A DNA stretch of 64,000 bases, from contig NZ_DDHJ01000011.1 of assembly GCF_002338065.1 (NCBI RefSeq), positions 151,799-215,798 of the forward strand. Reading direction: 5' to 3'. How positions within the stretch are numbered: position 1 is the stretch's first letter; each line of letters opens with the position of its first letter. The position numbers were made by a program, and so were the translations under genes. Positions 16,441 to 24,735 of the stretch are shown piece after piece. Below the pieces are notes generated by a model. That model was not told the DNA's origin. It did not search any database and worked only from the letters and a program-made list of their open reading frames with translations. This DNA comes from Pseudomonas sp. UBA1879. Lineage in GTDB: Bacteria; Pseudomonadota; Gammaproteobacteria; Pseudomonadales; Pseudomonadaceae.

Positions 16441-17155
16441 GATCGACAACGTACACAAATCATTCGGCGAGCTTGAAGTCATCAAGGGCGTGAGTCTGAA
16501 GGTGGAGAAAGGCGAAGTGGTGTCGATCATCGGCGGCTCGGGTTCGGGCAAGTCGACGCTGCTGATGTGCATCAACGGCCTGGAGTCGATCAAGAGCGGC
16601 AGCATTCGCGTGGACGGCACCGAGGTGCACGCCAAGAGCACCGACCTCAACAAATTGCGGCAGAAGATCGGCATCGTCTTTCAGCAGTGGAACGCCTTTC
16701 CGCACCTGACCGTGCTGGAAAACGTGATGCTGGCCCCGCGCACGGTGCTGGGCAAAAGCAAGGAAGAAGCCGAAGCCTTGGCGGTCAAGCAGCTGAAACA
16801 CGTGGGGCTGGGCGACAAGCTCAAGGTCTTCCCGGGCAAGCTGTCCGGTGGTCAGCAACAGCGCATGGCGATTGCCCGGGCGCTGGCCATGTCGCCGAAT
16901 TACATGCTGTTCGACGAAGCGACGTCGGCGCTGGACCCGCAACTGGTGGGCGAAGTGCTGGACACCATGCGCATGCTCGCCGAAGACGGCATGACCATGA
17001 TTCTGGTGACCCACGAGATCCGTTTTGCACGGGATGTGTCGGATCGTGTGGCGTTTTTCCGTACCGGGCTGGTGCATGAAATCGGCACGCCGGATCAGGT
17101 CATTGGCAACCCGCAACGGCCCGAGACGGCGGATTTCTTGCGGTCGATCAATTAA
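16433..17155 (+). CDS. Polar amino acid ABC transporter, ATP-binding protein
   Basis: A 240-residue ATPase (GlnQ/HisP type) on the cytoplasmic side of the transporter. It has the Walker A motif GGSGSGKST at about residues 35-43, the Q-loop in IGIVFQQWNAFPHL, the signature LSGGQQQRMAIARAL near 137, Walker B LFDEATSALD near 159, and the switch His in LVTHEI. The start at ATG 16433 gives the standard N-terminus MIEIDNVHKSFGELEVIKG; an in-frame TTG-type start further upstream overlaps the permease too much. Confidence 0.94.
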   Translation: MIEIDNVHKSFGELEVIKGVSLKVEKGEVVSIIGGSGSGKSTLLMCINGLESIKSGSIRVDGTEVHAKSTDLNKLRQKIGIVFQQWNAFPHLTVLENVMLAPRTVLGKSKEEAEALAVKQLKHVGLGDKLKVFPGKLSGGQQQRMAIARALAMSPNYMLFDEATSALDPQLVGEVLDTMRMLAEDGMTMILVTHEIRFARDVSDRVAFFRTGLVHEIGTPDQVIGNPQRPETADFLRSIN

Positions 17156-17194
17156 GGGCAAGCACCCGGTATTTCGGATGGGTGGAGATTAACG

Positions 17195-17280
17195 GTAGGA
17201 GTGAGCTTGCTCGCGATAACGGTATGTCAGGTATGAATTTGGATCTGACAGCTTGCAATCGCGAGCAAGCTCACTCCTAC
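17195..17280. repeat. REP inverted pair (GTAGGAGTGAGCTTGCTCGC class)
   Basis: GTAGGAGTGAGCTTGCTCGCG faces its reverse complement across 86 bp between the ATPase gene and the second racemase-family gene. Confidence 0.88.
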
Positions 17281-17328
17281 AGGTCATGTGTTCCGTCAGT
17301 GACATCTTTGACAGGAGGGCTTTAAAGC

Positions 17329-18366
17329 ATGCGCTCATCGAAAGTGATTCACGTGGTCAGTTGTCACGCTGAGGGTGAAGTCGGCGATGTGATCGTCGGC
17401 GGGGTGGCGCCGCCCCCGGGGGAGACGATCTGGGAGCAGTCGCGCTGGATCGAGAAGGACAATGTGCTGCGCAATTTCATGCTCAACGAGCCGCGCGGCG
17501 GGGTGTTTCGCCACGTCAACCTGCTGGTGCCGCCGAAGAACCCGAAGGCGCAAATGGGCTGGATCATCATGGAACCCGCCGACGTGCCGCCGATGTCCGG
17601 TTCCAACTCGCTGTGCGTGGCGACGGTACTGCTGGACAGCGGCATCCTGCCCATGACCGAGCCGGAAACCCGCCTGATTCTGGAAGCGCCAGGGGGCCTG
17701 ATCGAAGCCATCGCCCAGTGCCGCGACGGCAAGGTGCAGAGCGTCGAAGTGCACAATCACCCTTCATTCGCTGACCAGCTGGACGTGTGGATCGAGGTGC
17801 CGGGGTTGGGTTCGATTCAGGTCGATACCGCGTATGGCGGCGACAGCTTTGCCATCGTTGATTCAGTCAAGCTGGGCTTCTCGCTGACCGCCGATGAGGC
17901 CAAGGATCTGGTGGAAACTGGCCTGAAGATCACCCAGGCGGCTAACGAACAACTGGGGTTCACCCACCCGCTGAACAAGGACTGGAACCACATTTCCTTC
18001 TGTCAGATCGCCGCGCCGGTTAACTACGACGGCGGTGTGGCCAATGCCGCCAACGCCGTGGTGATTCGCCCCGGCAAGATCGACCGCTCGCCCTGCGGCA
18101 CGGGGTGTTCAGCGCGATTGGCGGTGTTGCACGCCAAGGGCCAGTTGCAGGTGGGAGACCGGTTCATTGGCCGCTCGATCATTGGCTCGGAATTTCACTG
18201 CAAGATTCAGAGCGAGACGGAAATCGCGGGACGCAGGGCAATCGTGCCGAGCCTGTCGGGCCGGGCGTGGATCACTGGAACCCATCAACACATGCTCGAC
18301 CCTAGCGACCCGTGGCCTGAGGGGTACAAGTTGACCGATACCTGGCCGGTTGGGCTGAAGTTGTGA
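17329..18366 (+). CDS. Proline-racemase-family enzyme with Ser/Cys active site
   Basis: A 345-residue relative of LhpA. The second catalytic Cys is present (Cys256 in SPCGTGCSA), but the first position is Ser90 (PPMSGSNSLC) where LhpA has Cys88 in MCGHG. Family members with changed pairs include hydroxyproline epimerases of broader range and 3-hydroxyproline dehydratases. The nearby aconitase X makes a role with 3-hydroxyproline, or a second epimerase, plausible. I cannot decide between epimerase and dehydratase from sequence alone. The gene has an AGGAGGG site about 10 bases before the ATG and follows the transporter operon after a REP pair. Confidence 0.82.
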   Translation: MRSSKVIHVVSCHAEGEVGDVIVGGVAPPPGETIWEQSRWIEKDNVLRNFMLNEPRGGVFRHVNLLVPPKNPKAQMGWIIMEPADVPPMSGSNSLCVATVLLDSGILPMTEPETRLILEAPGGLIEAIAQCRDGKVQSVEVHNHPSFADQLDVWIEVPGLGSIQVDTAYGGDSFAIVDSVKLGFSLTADEAKDLVETGLKITQAANEQLGFTHPLNKDWNHISFCQIAAPVNYDGGVANAANAVVIRPGKIDRSPCGTGCSARLAVLHAKGQLQVGDRFIGRSIIGSEFHCKIQSETEIAGRRAIVPSLSGRAWITGTHQHMLDPSDPWPEGYKLTDTWPVGLKL

Positions 18367-18388
18367 TGTAAAGAAACATGCAATACCT

Positions 18389-18521
18389 GTAGGAGCGTGG
18401 CTTGTCCCGCGATCTGCCGGGAACCGGCAGCAAACCCTGGAAACGCGAGCTGTCTGACCTATCGCGCATGCAGGTTTTACGACGACGTTGTCGCCGATCG
18501 CGGGACAAGCCACGCTCCTAC
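18389..18521. repeat. REP inverted pair (GTAGGAGCGTGGCTTGTCCC class)
   Basis: Same class as at 488, lying between the racemase-family gene and the lhpC-like gene. The operator candidate of the next gene lies 43 bp after it. Confidence 0.88.
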
Positions 18522-18560
18522 ACATTGACGCACTCGACAAGGCGTTTCACGCTCAAACAA

Positions 18561-18576
18561 CAACGTATACGAAATA
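18561..18576. promoter_or_regulatory. GTATAC operator candidate upstream of the lhpC-like gene
   Basis: CAACGTATACGAAATA contains the palindrome CGTATACG at 18564-18571, about 30 bp before the gene. It shares CGTATACGAAAT with the site at 12261. Confidence 0.6.
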
Positions 18577-18601
18577 CCTTTACTCAAAACAGGAGTCACT
18601 C

Positions 18602-19519
18602 ATGACCCAGTCCGTATCCTGGAACGGTGTTTTCCCCGCCGTCACCACGCAGTTCAACGAAGATTTTTCTCTGAATCTGGAGGCCACACACAAGGTCATT
18701 TCCAACCTGGTGCGCGATGGCGTATCAGGATTGGTCATTTGCGGCACGGTCGGTGAGAACACGTCCCTCAGTGTGTCGGAAAAGATCAGCCTGGTCGAAG
18801 CCGCGAAGGACGCCTCTGCCGGACGGGTGCCGGTGATTTCGGGGATCGCCGAATTCACCAGCGCCAATGCCAGCGTCGTCGCCAAGGACGTACAAAAGGC
18901 CGGGGCGGACGGAATCATGCTGATGCCGGCGCTGGTGTATTCCTCAAAGCCGTTCGAGACTGCCGCGCACTTCCGCACCGTCGCCGCCGCCTGCGACCTG
19001 CCGATGATGGTGTACAACAATCCGCCGATTTATAAGAACGACGTCACGCCGGACATCCTGATTTCCCTGGCGGACTGCGACAACATCGTCTGTTTCAAGG
19101 ACTCCTCGGGTAACACCAATCGCTTCATCGATGTGCGCAACGAAGTGGGCGATCGCTTCGTGCTGTTCGCCGGGCTCGATGACGTGCTGGTGGAAAGCGT
19201 GGCGGTGGGCGCTGTGGGTTGGGTGTCGGGCATGTCCAACGCTTTCCCGAAAGAGGGCGAAACCCTGTTCCGTCTGGCCAAGGCCGGGCGTTTCGCTGAG
19301 GCAATGGCGCTTTACGAGTGGTTCATGCCGCTGTTGCACCTGGATGCGCGTCCTGATCTGGTGCAGTGCATCAAGCTCTGCGAAGCGATCATGCAACGCG
19401 GCAGCGCCCTCACCCGCCCACCCCGCCTGGCGCTGCCGGACAGTGATCGCGAATACGTGGAAGGCCTGATGAAAACGGCATTGGCGAACAAGCCGGTGTT
19501 GCCGGAGGTGGGGTTGTAA
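18602..19519 (+). CDS. lhpC: Pyrroline-4-hydroxy-2-carboxylate deaminase (DHDPS family)
   Basis: A 305-residue TIM-barrel protein of the dihydrodipicolinate synthase/N-acetylneuraminate lyase family. The Schiff-base Lys lies in NIVCFKDSSGN (about residue 165) and the catalytic Tyr in MMVYNNPPIY (about residue 138). The N-terminal GVFPAVTTQFNEDFSLNLEAT and CGTVGENTSLS segments are typical. In hydroxyproline catabolism this family member deaminates and dehydrates pyrroline-4-hydroxy-2-carboxylate to 2-oxoglutarate semialdehyde; the name rests on family plus context. ATG 18602 has CAGGAG upstream. The semialdehyde dehydrogenase for the last step is not in this window. Confidence 0.87.
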   Translation: MTQSVSWNGVFPAVTTQFNEDFSLNLEATHKVISNLVRDGVSGLVICGTVGENTSLSVSEKISLVEAAKDASAGRVPVISGIAEFTSANASVVAKDVQKAGADGIMLMPALVYSSKPFETAAHFRTVAAACDLPMMVYNNPPIYKNDVTPDILISLADCDNIVCFKDSSGNTNRFIDVRNEVGDRFVLFAGLDDVLVESVAVGAVGWVSGMSNAFPKEGETLFRLAKAGRFAEAMALYEWFMPLLHLDARPDLVQCIKLCEAIMQRGSALTRPPRLALPDSDREYVEGLMKTALANKPVLPEVGL

Positions 19520-19537
19520 AGCAGGGCACGATCACCT

Positions 19538-19684
19538 GTAGGAGCGTAGCTTGTGTCTGGGCCGCACTCGGACGATCTGCTGCGAAGCGGCAGCCAATCC
19601 GCTGAACGCGTTGTATCAGACAGGCCACGTCAGCCGATTTTACGACGGGTTCCCCGCCGATCGCGGGACAAGCCACGCTCCTAC
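19538..19684. repeat. REP inverted pair, left arm degenerate
   Basis: The right arm is a clean GATCGCGGGACAAGCCACGC-type REP; the left arm begins GTAGGAGCGTAGCTTGTG and then drifts. It separates the lhpC-like gene from the convergent ttcA. Confidence 0.8.
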
Positions 19685-19695
19685 AAGGGAACGCT

Positions 19696-20520
19696 TTACA
19701 GATTCACCACATTCACAAACCGCGACGCCGCGGTCTCGTCGATCTTGAGGCTGGTGAAGTCGAACAGGTTGCGGTCCGCCAGTTGCGATGGCACGACGTT
19801 CTGCAGGCTGCGGAAGATCATTTCCGAGCGGCCCGGGGTCTTGCGGTCCCATTCCTGAAGCATGTCCTTGACCACCTGACGCTGCAGGTTTTCCTGCGAG
19901 CCGCACAGGTTGCACGGGATGATCGGGAATTGCTTCATGTCCGAATAGGCCTGAATGTCCTTCTCGGCGCAGTAGGCCAGCGGGCGGATCACCACGTTGC
20001 GGCCATCGTCGGCGCGCAGTTTCGGCGGCATCGCCTTGATCGTGCCGTTGAAGAACATGTTCAGGAAAAACGTTTCGACGATGTCGTCGCGGTGATGACC
20101 GAGGGCCATCTTGGTCGCGCCGATTTCATCAGCAAAGGTGTAGAGCGTGCCGCGACGCAAGCGCGAACAAAGCGAGCAGGTGGTCTTGCCTTCTGGAATC
20201 AGCTCCTTGACCACCGAGTAGGTGTCTTTTTCGACGATGTGGTACTCGACGCCCAATTCTTTCAGGTAGGCCGGCAGCACGTGCTCGGGGAAACCCGGCT
20301 GTTTCTGGTCCATGTTCACAGCGACGATGGAGAACCGGATCGGCGCGACTTTCTGCAAATGCAGCAGCACGTCGAGCATGGTGTAGCTGTCCTTGCCGCC
20401 GGACAGGCAGACCATCACCTTGTCGCCCTCTTCAATCATGTTGAAATCGGCTACCGCTTCGCCTGCAAGCCGACGCAGACGCTTCTGCAGTTTGTTCTGA
20501 TTGACTGAAAGGGTGCCCAT
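19696..20520 (-). CDS. ttcA: tRNA 2-thiocytidine biosynthesis protein TtcA
   Basis: A 274-residue cytoplasmic enzyme that thiolates cytidine 32 of certain tRNAs. The ATP pyrophosphatase P-loop SGGKDSYTMLDVL begins near residue 40, and the cluster-binding cysteine pairs are CSLCSRLRRG (about 116-125) and CNLCGSQENLQRQ (about 207-219). These bind the iron-sulfur cluster that holds the sulfur. Length and motifs match the family throughout. It is transcribed convergently with the hydroxyproline region. Confidence 0.96.
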   Translation of the reverse strand: MGTLSVNQNKLQKRLRRLAGEAVADFNMIEEGDKVMVCLSGGKDSYTMLDVLLHLQKVAPIRFSIVAVNMDQKQPGFPEHVLPAYLKELGVEYHIVEKDTYSVVKELIPEGKTTCSLCSRLRRGTLYTFADEIGATKMALGHHRDDIVETFFLNMFFNGTIKAMPPKLRADDGRNVVIRPLAYCAEKDIQAYSDMKQFPIIPCNLCGSQENLQRQVVKDMLQEWDRKTPGRSEMIFRSLQNVVPSQLADRNLFDFTSLKIDETAASRFVNVVNL

Positions 20521-20804
20521 GGCGCTGTGGTCCGCTCGCTGTGACGTGGAGAAAGGGGCGGTATTTTACGCATAAACGTGACGGGGAGTAATGCCCAAAG
20601 GGCTCGAAGACATCACCGTTCGTAGGAATCCGCAGCCCGGGAAGGAGGAGCGCCGGAGGCTCCCCGTCTGAGCGACGCTGCGCCATCGCGGGCACGCACG
20701 TTGCCGTTATCGGAAACGGCAGTGACCATGACCATTCGGCAGCTTGAGTTTTCGACACACCCCCGCTTTGCGGCATACTCGCCTCCTCTGGAGACCGATG
20801 AAGC

Positions 20805-21299
20805 ATGCTCGAGCCACTCAATTCCCGCGTCGAATCCTGTTACCAACAAGCCGAAGATTTTTTCAAACGTCCTTTCAAACGCCCTGTCGTCAGCCTCAAG
20901 CTGCGCGGCCAGAAGGCGGGTGTCGCGCACCTGCACGAAAACCTGCTGCGCTTCAATCCGCAGCTGTACCGCGAAAACAGCGAAGACTTCCTGCGCCAGA
21001 CCGTAGCTCACGAAGTCGCGCACCTGGTGGCCCATCAATTGTTCGGCGACACCATTCAGCCCCATGGCGAGGAATGGCAACTGATCATGCGCGGCGTGTA
21101 CGAACTGCCGCCCAATCGCTGCCACACCTATGAAATCCAGCGCCGCAGCGTGACCCGATACATCTATCGCTGCCCGTGCCCGGACAGTGATTTCCCGTTC
21201 TCCGCCCAACGGCACAAGCTGGTGCGCAAAGGGCGTCGGTACCTGTGTCGGCGCTGCCGGGAGATTCTGGTGTTCAGCGGCGAAACGCGGGTGGAGTGA
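20805..21299 (+). CDS. sprT: SprT family zinc metalloprotease
   Basis: A 164-residue protein with the SprT-like domain. The zinc site is HEVAHLVAHQLFG (about residues 69-81), with a further His in PHGEEW. The C-terminal part has the zinc-ribbon cysteines C(PCP)…C-X2-C in RYIYRCPCPDS and YLCRRCREIL. SprT relatives in eukaryotes cut DNA-protein crosslinks; the bacterial role is poorly defined. ATG 20805 begins the conserved MLEPLNSRVESCY sequence. Confidence 0.92.
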   Translation: MLEPLNSRVESCYQQAEDFFKRPFKRPVVSLKLRGQKAGVAHLHENLLRFNPQLYRENSEDFLRQTVAHEVAHLVAHQLFGDTIQPHGEEWQLIMRGVYELPPNRCHTYEIQRRSVTRYIYRCPCPDSDFPFSAQRHKLVRKGRRYLCRRCREILVFSGETRVE

Positions 21300-21329
21300 T
21301 GCGCTCGCCATGGCATTCAATGCCGGCCC

Positions 21330-21424
21330 TTTCGTGAGCAAGCTCACCCCCACAGAACACGTCACATGTCGCCAGATTCGCGGGCACTGAGGTCTACCGT
21401 GGGAGTGAGCTTGCTCACGAAGGC
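21330..21424. repeat. REP-like inverted pair, diverged
   Basis: TTTCGTGAGCAAGCTCACCC on the left faces GTGGGAGTGAGCTTGCTCACGAA on the right. The arms point outward compared with the other REP pairs of this class. Confidence 0.7.
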
Positions 21425-21493
21425 GTCTAACCATTGGTTACCCCGCCACATCCCACAGCGGGGGTGCCGAAAGCCCTAAAACAACCGGGCAAC

Positions 21494-21529
21494 AAAAACC
21501 CGCCCCCGGTTTCCCCGAGGCGGGCTTTT
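21494..21529 (-). terminator. Rho-independent terminator of dctA
   Basis: A GC-rich stem (ACCCGCC / GGCGGGT on the coding strand) is followed on the minus strand by a T-rich run (TTTTTGTT), 24 bp after the dctA stop. On the plus strand the stem is followed by CTTTTC, so it may act in both directions. Confidence 0.8.
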
Positions 21530-21552
21530 CAGTTCAGCGCGAGGCTAAGGGA

Positions 21553-22887
21553 TTACGAGCGGCCTACCTGAGCAGGCCCCTCGGCCACGCCCAGGTCATC
21601 CTCAGGACGGTTTTCTTCGATGGCACGACCACCGGAAGCAAGCTCAGCCTGCATTTGCGGCACGTCCAGCTCTTTCACCCACTTGGCGACCACCAGGGTA
21701 GCCACCGCATTGCCCACCAGGTTGGTGAGGGCGCGCGCTTCGGACATGAAGCGGTCGATGCCCAGAATCAGGGCAAGACCCGCCACTGGCAGGTGACCGA
21801 CCGCCGACAGGGTGGCGGCCAGCACGATGAAGCCCGAACCGGTCACACCGGCAGCGCCTTTGGAAGACAGCAGCAGCACCAACAGCAGCGTGATCTGGTG
21901 AGTGATGTCCATGTGGGTGTTGGTCGCCTGAGCGATGAACACCGCCGCCATGGTCAGGTAGATCGAGGTACCGTCCAGGTTGAACGAGTAACCGGTCGGG
22001 ATCACCAGACCCACGACGGATTTCTTCGCGCCCAGACGCTCCATCTTGATCAGCATGCGAGGCAGTGCGGACTCGGACGACGAGGTGCCCAACACGATCA
22101 GCAGTTCTTCGCGGATGTACTTGATCAGCTTCAGCACGCTGAAGCCGTGGGCGCGGGCGATGGCGCCCAGCACCAGCAGCACGAACAGCAGGCAGGTGAT
22201 GTAGAAGCACAGCATCAACTGGCCCAGTTGCACCAGGGTGCTTACGCCGTAAGCGCCGATGGTGAATGCCATGGCACCCAGCGCACCCAGCGGTGCCAGC
22301 TTCATGATCATGTTGATGATGTTGAACATGATGTGAGCGAAGCGATCGATGAAGTCCAGCACCGGCTTGCCGTAGGCACCCAGACGATGCAGGGCGAAAC
22401 CGAAGATCACCGAGAACATCAGTACTTGCAGGATGTCGCCGTTGGCGAAGGCACCGACGATGGTGTTCGGGATCACGTTCAGGATGAAGCCAACGACGCT
22501 CTGGTCTTGGCCAGCGCTGACGTAGGCGGCGATTTTGGAGGCGTCGAGGGTCGAAACGTCGACGTTCATGCCGGCACCCGGCTGAACGACGTTGACCACG
22601 ACCAGACCGATGATCAGCGAGATGGTGGAAACGATTTCGAAGTAAAGCAGCGCGTAGCCGCCGGTCTTGCCCACGGATTTCATGCTTTGCATGCCAGCGA
22701 TGCCGCTGACGACGGTGCAGAAGATGATGGGGGCGATGACCATTTTGATCAGTTTGATGAACCCGTCACCCAAAGGCTTGAGCGCTTTACCAGCGTCGGG
22801 ATACCAGTGACCGATGGCGATACCAATGATGATTGCGACGATCACCTGGGCGTACAGGGATTTGTAGATTGGCTGACGAGTCGTCAT
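21553..22887 (-). CDS. dctA: C4-dicarboxylate transport protein DctA
   Basis: A 444-residue inner-membrane symporter of the DAACS family that brings in succinate, fumarate and malate with protons. The protein is mostly hydrophobic helices. Family marks are VNVVQPGAGM near residue 95, the serine-rich hairpin GTSSSESALPRML near 270, the TGYSFNLDGTSIYLTMA motif near 300, and GSGFIVLAATLSAVGHLPVAG near 350. The start at 22887 gives the standard MTTRQPIYKSLYAQV N-terminus; the open frame continues upstream without a family match. It is a single gene with its own terminator. Confidence 0.96.
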   Translation of the reverse strand: MTTRQPIYKSLYAQVIVAIIIGIAIGHWYPDAGKALKPLGDGFIKLIKMVIAPIIFCTVVSGIAGMQSMKSVGKTGGYALLYFEIVSTISLIIGLVVVNVVQPGAGMNVDVSTLDASKIAAYVSAGQDQSVVGFILNVIPNTIVGAFANGDILQVLMFSVIFGFALHRLGAYGKPVLDFIDRFAHIMFNIINMIMKLAPLGALGAMAFTIGAYGVSTLVQLGQLMLCFYITCLLFVLLVLGAIARAHGFSVLKLIKYIREELLIVLGTSSSESALPRMLIKMERLGAKKSVVGLVIPTGYSFNLDGTSIYLTMAAVFIAQATNTHMDITHQITLLLVLLLSSKGAAGVTGSGFIVLAATLSAVGHLPVAGLALILGIDRFMSEARALTNLVGNAVATLVVAKWVKELDVPQMQAELASGGRAIEENRPEDDLGVAEGPAQVGRS

Positions 22888-23391
22888 TGCAGTTTCCTCA
22901 AGAGCATCGTGCGCATCATTCCCGATACACCGATGCCTAAAGTGCGAACCCACCTGCTCGGAGGGATTTGTTGTTGTCGAGCTGCGCGCGGCAGACCTCT
23001 GCGCCCTCTATCGCAATCACCGTGCCATCTTTGGCGAATTCACTGGAAGCCCCGAACGGCATGGACTGCCTGGTTAACGTTCGCCAACAATTCGGCTCCA
23101 AGGTGGCGGATTTCCGCCCATTCCTGACAATATCGCCTGTTCATTGGCGGGTATCCGCCTTGTGGCATCGCTGGATGGCTTCGCGGTTTGATCAGGCGAT
23201 CAAGGTGTGGATAGGGCATATCGGGCGTAGGGAATCTGGCATTGAGCACCTGACATTGTAGGAGTGAGCTTGCTCGCGATAGCGGCCGGTCTGGCACCCG
23301 TGTAATGACAGGTAGATCGCAATCGCGAGCAAGCTCACTCCTACAGGAGGAGGAAGCGTCCGTGAGGTGAATTCAGCCCCAATCCGAGTCG
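22888..23391. other. Intergenic stretch between dctA and phoQ
   Basis: About 500 bp holding the dctA upstream region on the minus strand and one REP pair (23258-23344). I found no convincing sigma-54 site or gene. Confidence 0.65.
23258..23344. repeat. REP inverted pair (GTAGGAGTGAGCTTGCTCGC class)
   Basis: Third pair of this class, 48 bp beyond the phoQ stop codon. Confidence 0.88.
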
Positions 23392-24735
23392 TCAAATCGC
23401 AAACTGAATCCTGAACGCCGCGCCCCCCAACGCCGATTCGCCCAGCGTCAACTGCGCGCCGTAGCTTTCAATAATGTCTTTGACCACCGCCAGTCCGATC
23501 CCCTGCCCCGGGTTTTGTCGGTCCAGCCGCTCGCCGCGTTCCAGAATCCGGGCACGCTGGCTGTGCGGCACGCCAGGCCCATCGTCTTCGATCAGCAACA
23601 CGTCACCCATCACCGAAGGCTGCCAGCGGATGCGCACTTCGCCGAGGCACAGGCGATAGGCGTTTTCCAGCAGATTGCCGAGCATCTCCAGCAATGCGCC
23701 TTCTTCCATTTGCACCTGGCTGTCGTCCGGCAGGTCGTAGGTGACCGCCACCCGCTTGTCGCGATAGACCTTCTCCAGCGTATTGCACAGGCTCTCGACC
23801 ACTGGCTTGAGGGCCACGTGGTGCCGCACCAGCCCGCTCTTGCGCAGGCTGGCCCGTTGCAATTGATAGCCGATCTGCTGACTCATGCGCTCGATCTGCG
23901 ATTGCAGGATACGCGCCTGTTCCAGGTCTTCCGGGCGTTTGGCGATGTTCTCGCTGACGCCTTGCAGCACAGCCAGCGGAGTCTTCAGGCTGTGGGCCAG
24001 ATCGCCCAGGGAGTCGCGGTATCGAATTCGCTGTTCACGTTCGCTGCGCAACAGGCGGTTGAGGGAGTCGGTCAGGCGCAGCAGTTCGCTGGGATGCTTT
24101 TCGCTGAGGCTTTCCCGCGAGCCCTCCTCGACTTGATCCAATTCCTGGCTCATGCCCTTGAGCGCACGCAGGCTCCACGTCAGGCCGACCCACAGCAGAA
24201 TCAGCAACACCAGCAAGGCGCCGCCGAAGCCGAGGTAAAGCTTCTCCCGCAGATCGGAAATCGTTTGTTGATACTCGCGAACGGGCTGCACCGCGACGAT
24301 GCTGTACGCCGCATTGCGTCCACCGAGCAGTTTGATTTCCACGTCATAGACGAAGAACTCTTCGCCATCGGCCTGACGAATCTTGGCGAATTCGGTGCCG
24401 AGGCCGTCGTAGCGCGGTTGGTAGTCGATGGCCTCGTCTTCGGTGGCGCGGGACCGCCAGACCAGCTTGCCGGCCCGGTTATAGATGTAGCCCAACAGGC
24501 GGCTGTCGGGCAGGCTGAATTGCTCGCCGGGCAGCAGGGTCGGCATCATCAGCCGGTCGTCCTCGACCCGGGCGGCGGAAATCAGCGTCGTGACGTCGGA
24601 CGCCAGGCGCTTTTCGATGGAGCTTTCGAGGGCCAGGCTGAAGGCGCTCTGCAACGCCGGCAACATCAACAGCATGAAAATGACCGCCAGGGTTGCGGCG
24701 GCCAGCATCAATCGGACGCGGAGCGATCGAATCAT
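23392..24735 (-). CDS. phoQ: Sensor histidine kinase PhoQ
   Basis: A 447-residue inner-membrane kinase. Two membrane segments (about residues 10-32 and 165-187) flank a periplasmic sensor domain rich in acidic residues. A HAMP region is followed by the H-box DLAHSLKTPLAVLQ near 248, the N-box LGNLLENAYRLC near 350, and the G boxes DDGPGVP and GQGIGLAVVKDI. PhoQ responds to low Mg2+ and to cationic peptides and phosphorylates PhoP. The start overlaps the phoP stop (ATGA). Confidence 0.92.
   Translation of the reverse strand: MIRSLRVRLMLAAATLAVIFMLLMLPALQSAFSLALESSIEKRLASDVTTLISAARVEDDRLMMPTLLPGEQFSLPDSRLLGYIYNRAGKLVWRSRATEDEAIDYQPRYDGLGTEFAKIRQADGEEFFVYDVEIKLLGGRNAAYSIVAVQPVREYQQTISDLREKLYLGFGGALLVLLILLWVGLTWSLRALKGMSQELDQVEEGSRESLSEKHPSELLRLTDSLNRLLRSEREQRIRYRDSLGDLAHSLKTPLAVLQGVSENIAKRPEDLEQARILQSQIERMSQQIGYQLQRASLRKSGLVRHHVALKPVVESLCNTLEKVYRDKRVAVTYDLPDDSQVQMEEGALLEMLGNLLENAYRLCLGEVRIRWQPSVMGDVLLIEDDGPGVPHSQRARILERGERLDRQNPGQGIGLAVVKDIIESYGAQLTLGESALGGAAFRIQFAI

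Noticed and set aside
22888..22990. Sigma-54 promoter of dctA
   Set aside because: dctA is sigma-54-dependent in some Pseudomonas, but I could not find a GG-N10-GC element of good quality upstream of 22887.
21655..23127. A 490-codon open frame opposite dctA
   Set aside because: The composition (many His, Asp and Gln) is that expected of the reverse strand of membrane-protein codons; dctA is certain.
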